Positions 62,157 through 64,000 of a stretch of DNA of 64,000 bases are shown here, piece by piece; positions within the stretch are counted from its first letter, which is position 1; every line of letters begins with the position of its first letter. Location: assembly GCA_016222825.1 (NCBI GenBank), contig JACRQF010000009.1, positions 1,116,001 through 1,180,000 on the forward strand, given 5' to 3'. The notes beneath the pieces were generated by a model. The model did no database searches. It was not told the DNA's origin and saw only the letters and a program-made list of their open reading frames with translations. The stretch is from Verrucomicrobiota bacterium (GTDB taxonomy: Bacteria > Verrucomicrobiota > Verrucomicrobiia > CAIQCK01). Position numbers and translations under genes: made by a program.

Positions 62157-64000
62157 TCATCTGAGCGCCGGGAAACGGATGTCCACCGTGATGTCCTCGT
62201 CGGCGGGCACGCCGATGCCCTCGCCGTAAAGCCAGCCAGCGGGCTGGGTGTAGGTCAGCGCGTGGACCTTGGACGAACACTTGCGGCCGTCGGCAAGCTC
62301 CAGTTCGATCCAGAAGCGGCGGATCTTGAAGCTGTCACCGGCGGGATTTTGGATTTTGAACACGTTCGCGCTGCCAAGCTTCGCGATGGCTTCAGGCGGC
62401 AACGCGACCGAGACGACGGGTGTCCAGACGCCTTTGGTTTCGCTGCCGTGCGACGCAGGCAGCTCGCCCAGCGCGACGCCGTTCAGCAGGCCGGTCGAAA
62501 TGTATCCGCCGCCGTGCTGGAGGCCGATGCCCTCGAAATGCAGCCAGCCGCGCTTCGCAGCGCGCAGGTCGGCGACGGTCAGGCTTGCTATCGGATGCGG
62601 CCCCGGCTCGTGGCGCAAGCGGGCGGCGTGGTCGTGCAGCGTGGTCTTCAAGACCGGTTCGCGGCTTTCGATGCGCATGCCGGCCCAGCAAGCCCAGTCG
62701 CCGCTGGAGTTGTTCGTCGGGCCGACGTCGCTGATGAGCTTGATGCGGATTGTCTTGCTGGTCCAACGCGAGATGTCGGCTTCGAGCGGCGTCCACGCGT
62801 GCTCGGCCCACTGCTTTTCGGCGACGATGGTTTCCTTGCCACCGGCTTCGACGGCGGCGATGCGAAACAGAACGCCGTCACCGCGATCACTGCCGTCGCG
62901 CTTGCCGATCTCGCAGCGGAACCCCGCCGCCGGCTTGGGGGGCAACGTCACCGGCGCGTAGAGTGCGAAGGCGGAGCCGAAGCCGCCTTGGTAGGGCGGG
63001 TGCATGAAAAGGCCCTGCTTCGTCTCGTTGCCACAGGTCATATGGTTGTCGGGATGGACGTGCGCGCCGGACTTGCCATCGAGGCCGGTTGGCGCGGCGT
63101 TGCGGAAGCATTGTCCGGTCTCGTGTGTCTCCGGCATCGGCACGACAGTCTCGACGGATTCCTCCGTGAGCAACCACCACTTCTGTTCGTGGCGGAGGTC
63201 GCCTGCAACGATACGCAGCGGCAACTCGCGGACTTCTTCGCGGGCGGGTGGCTTGAAGTCAAACGCAAGCCGCGCGGATTGTTCCGGCGCGAGTTGGACC
63301 GTCTGGCTGGCACCATCAAGCTTAACTTCCGCCCGCGTCGCCTGCGCCAGATGCGGCAAGATGTCGAGTTGGAGTTTACCGTTTAGCAATAGACTCGCAT
63401 TCGCCAGCGGCACGATCGTGAAATCAATCCATGCGCCCTCGAATTGCTGCCACAACCGCGCGCCTGGTTTCGCGTCGGTTGGCACGCGGAAGTCGTGCTG
63501 CTCACGACCGCGCACGACAACGGTCTCGCCCGGCACGACCTCGCTGCGCGGACAAGAGAGCACGACGGCCGGCTTTGCGGCGGCTTTCAAGACGTAACTG
63601 AACGCGTTGGTCTGGGGCACGACGTAAACCAAGCCGCGGCTGAAGCGCGTCTCAGCGGGGCCTATCTCCTTGCCCTCCTTGTCGAGCGCCACGGCGACGG
63701 CGTTCCTCCCACCGAGCGAGACGCCGAACGACGTGCATTTGCCGGCAGGAATGAGTTCCATCGAGCCATCGCGTCGCTTGTGGGCGATAAGTTGCCCGTC
63801 GCTCGCGGCCTTCGCGAACCGCGTGAACGTCCCGCGCCCGTCGGCATAAAGATAGGCCGGCGAGTCCACGTAGTCGGCGCGGTGCCGGTCCACGATGGCG
63901 CTGAACGCCAGCAGTTTGCCGTCGGCGCTACGAGCAAACCAACCGTTCGGAGGCATCTCCGCGTCTGCGGTCTTCCACGTCTCCGCGGGATGGCCGTTGA
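62157..64000 (-). CDS. Large beta-sandwich (glycosidase-associated?) protein, 5' end beyond the window
   Basis: The frame is open to the window end; the first Met is at 63956 but reading continues upstream (PAETWKTADAEM...), so the true start is outside. At least 614 residues. No catalytic motif is obvious. The sequence shows several beta-sandwich-type stretches (KAAAKPAVVLSCPRSEV, WTSKTIRIKLISDVGP, HVHPDNHMTCGNET). It resembles accessory regions of carbohydrate-active proteins. Convergent with the GDSL esterase. Confidence 0.6.
   Translation of the reverse strand, partial: NGHPAETWKTADAEMPPNGWFARSADGKLLAFSAIVDRHRADYVDSPAYLYADGRGTFTRFAKAASDGQLIAHKRRDGSMELIPAGKCTSFGVSLGGRNAVAVALDKEGKEIGPAETRFSRGLVYVVPQTNAFSYVLKAAAKPAVVLSCPRSEVVPGETVVVRGREQHDFRVPTDAKPGARLWQQFEGAWIDFTIVPLANASLLLNGKLQLDILPHLAQATRAEVKLDGASQTVQLAPEQSARLAFDFKPPAREEVRELPLRIVAGDLRHEQKWWLLTEESVETVVPMPETHETGQCFRNAAPTGLDGKSGAHVHPDNHMTCGNETKQGLFMHPPYQGGFGSAFALYAPVTLPPKPAAGFRCEIGKRDGSDRGDGVLFRIAAVEAGGKETIVAEKQWAEHAWTPLEADISRWTSKTIRIKLISDVGPTNNSSGDWACWAGMRIESREPVLKTTLHDHAARLRHEPGPHPIASLTVADLRAAKRGWLHFEGIGLQHGGGYISTGLLNGVALGELPASHGSETKGVWTPVVSVALPPEAIAKLGSANVFKIQNPAGDSFKIRRFWIELELADGRKCSSKVHALTYTQPAGWLYGEGIGVPADEDITVDIRFPALR

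Overview
The window is high-GC, gene-dense bacterial DNA that I place in the Verrucomicrobiota, most likely a Pedosphaera/Limisphaerales-type lineage. This is inferred from content: secreted glycoside hydrolases of environmental polymer degraders, very large Ser/Thr kinases fused to DUF1080 or FGE-like domains, LL-diaminopimelate aminotransferase (DapL), a B12-dependent ribonucleotide reductase, and period-7 repeats. No rRNA, tRNA, CRISPR, prophage or transposase was found. The one structural RNA is a complete tmRNA. Both window ends cut a gene: nrdJ on the left and a secreted beta-sandwich protein on the right.

Layout. 0-3.2 kb: nrdJ on the minus strand with a promoter/operator block upstream. 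3.2-9.7 kb: minus-strand carbohydrate genes (GH116-like with F5/8 domain, sugar nucleotidyltransferase, Tat-exported GH106-like protein, PIG-L deacetylase). 9.9-12.1 kb: recQ on plus. 12.1-17.3 kb: acetyl-xylan-esterase-like protein, a 7-haem NapC-like membrane cytochrome, a tetrahaem c554-like protein and an AraC/PocR regulator, all minus. 17.5-24.1 kb: plus-strand secreted transglutaminase-like protein, then MoxR ATPase, DUF58 and TgpA-type transglutaminase. 24.1-26.6 kb: DoxX and a UvrD-like helicase. 26.8-33.8 kb: minus-strand informational/shikimate genes (aroB, a 206-aa unknown, dprA, topA, xerC-like) with overlapping ends. 34-41.4 kb: MBL hydrolase, amidase, pseudopilin, TRIC-like channel, tdh, XRE-cupin regulator, secreted GH, orphan hydrogenase protease. 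41.5-54.8 kb: two giant membrane kinases flanking kbl, a basic-secretory-protein protease, yaeQ, nadB and panC. 54.9-60.6 kb: lysine/pantothenate/folate biosynthesis (dapL; then dapF, dapA, dapB, folK, panB on minus) and a small secreted protein. 60.8-64 kb: ssrA, a GDSL esterase and the partial gene.

How the genes work together. dapA, dapB, dapL and dapF make up the aminotransferase route from aspartate semialdehyde to meso-diaminopimelate. panB and panC serve pantothenate, nadB serves NAD and folK serves folate. tdh plus kbl would degrade threonine to glycine and acetyl-CoA, although they are about 8 kb apart here. dprA-topA-xerC forms a tightly overlapping DNA-processing operon.

The most unusual feature is a set of degenerate tandem repeats with a strict 7-nt period. 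They occur between genes as inverted arrays that begin on stop codons or run up to start codons, and inside genes (GH116, topA, the xerC-like recombinase and both giant kinases) where they encode linker or juxtamembrane peptides. I treat them, with a near-perfect 69-bp hairpin between dapA and dapB, as the main candidate for something undescribed.
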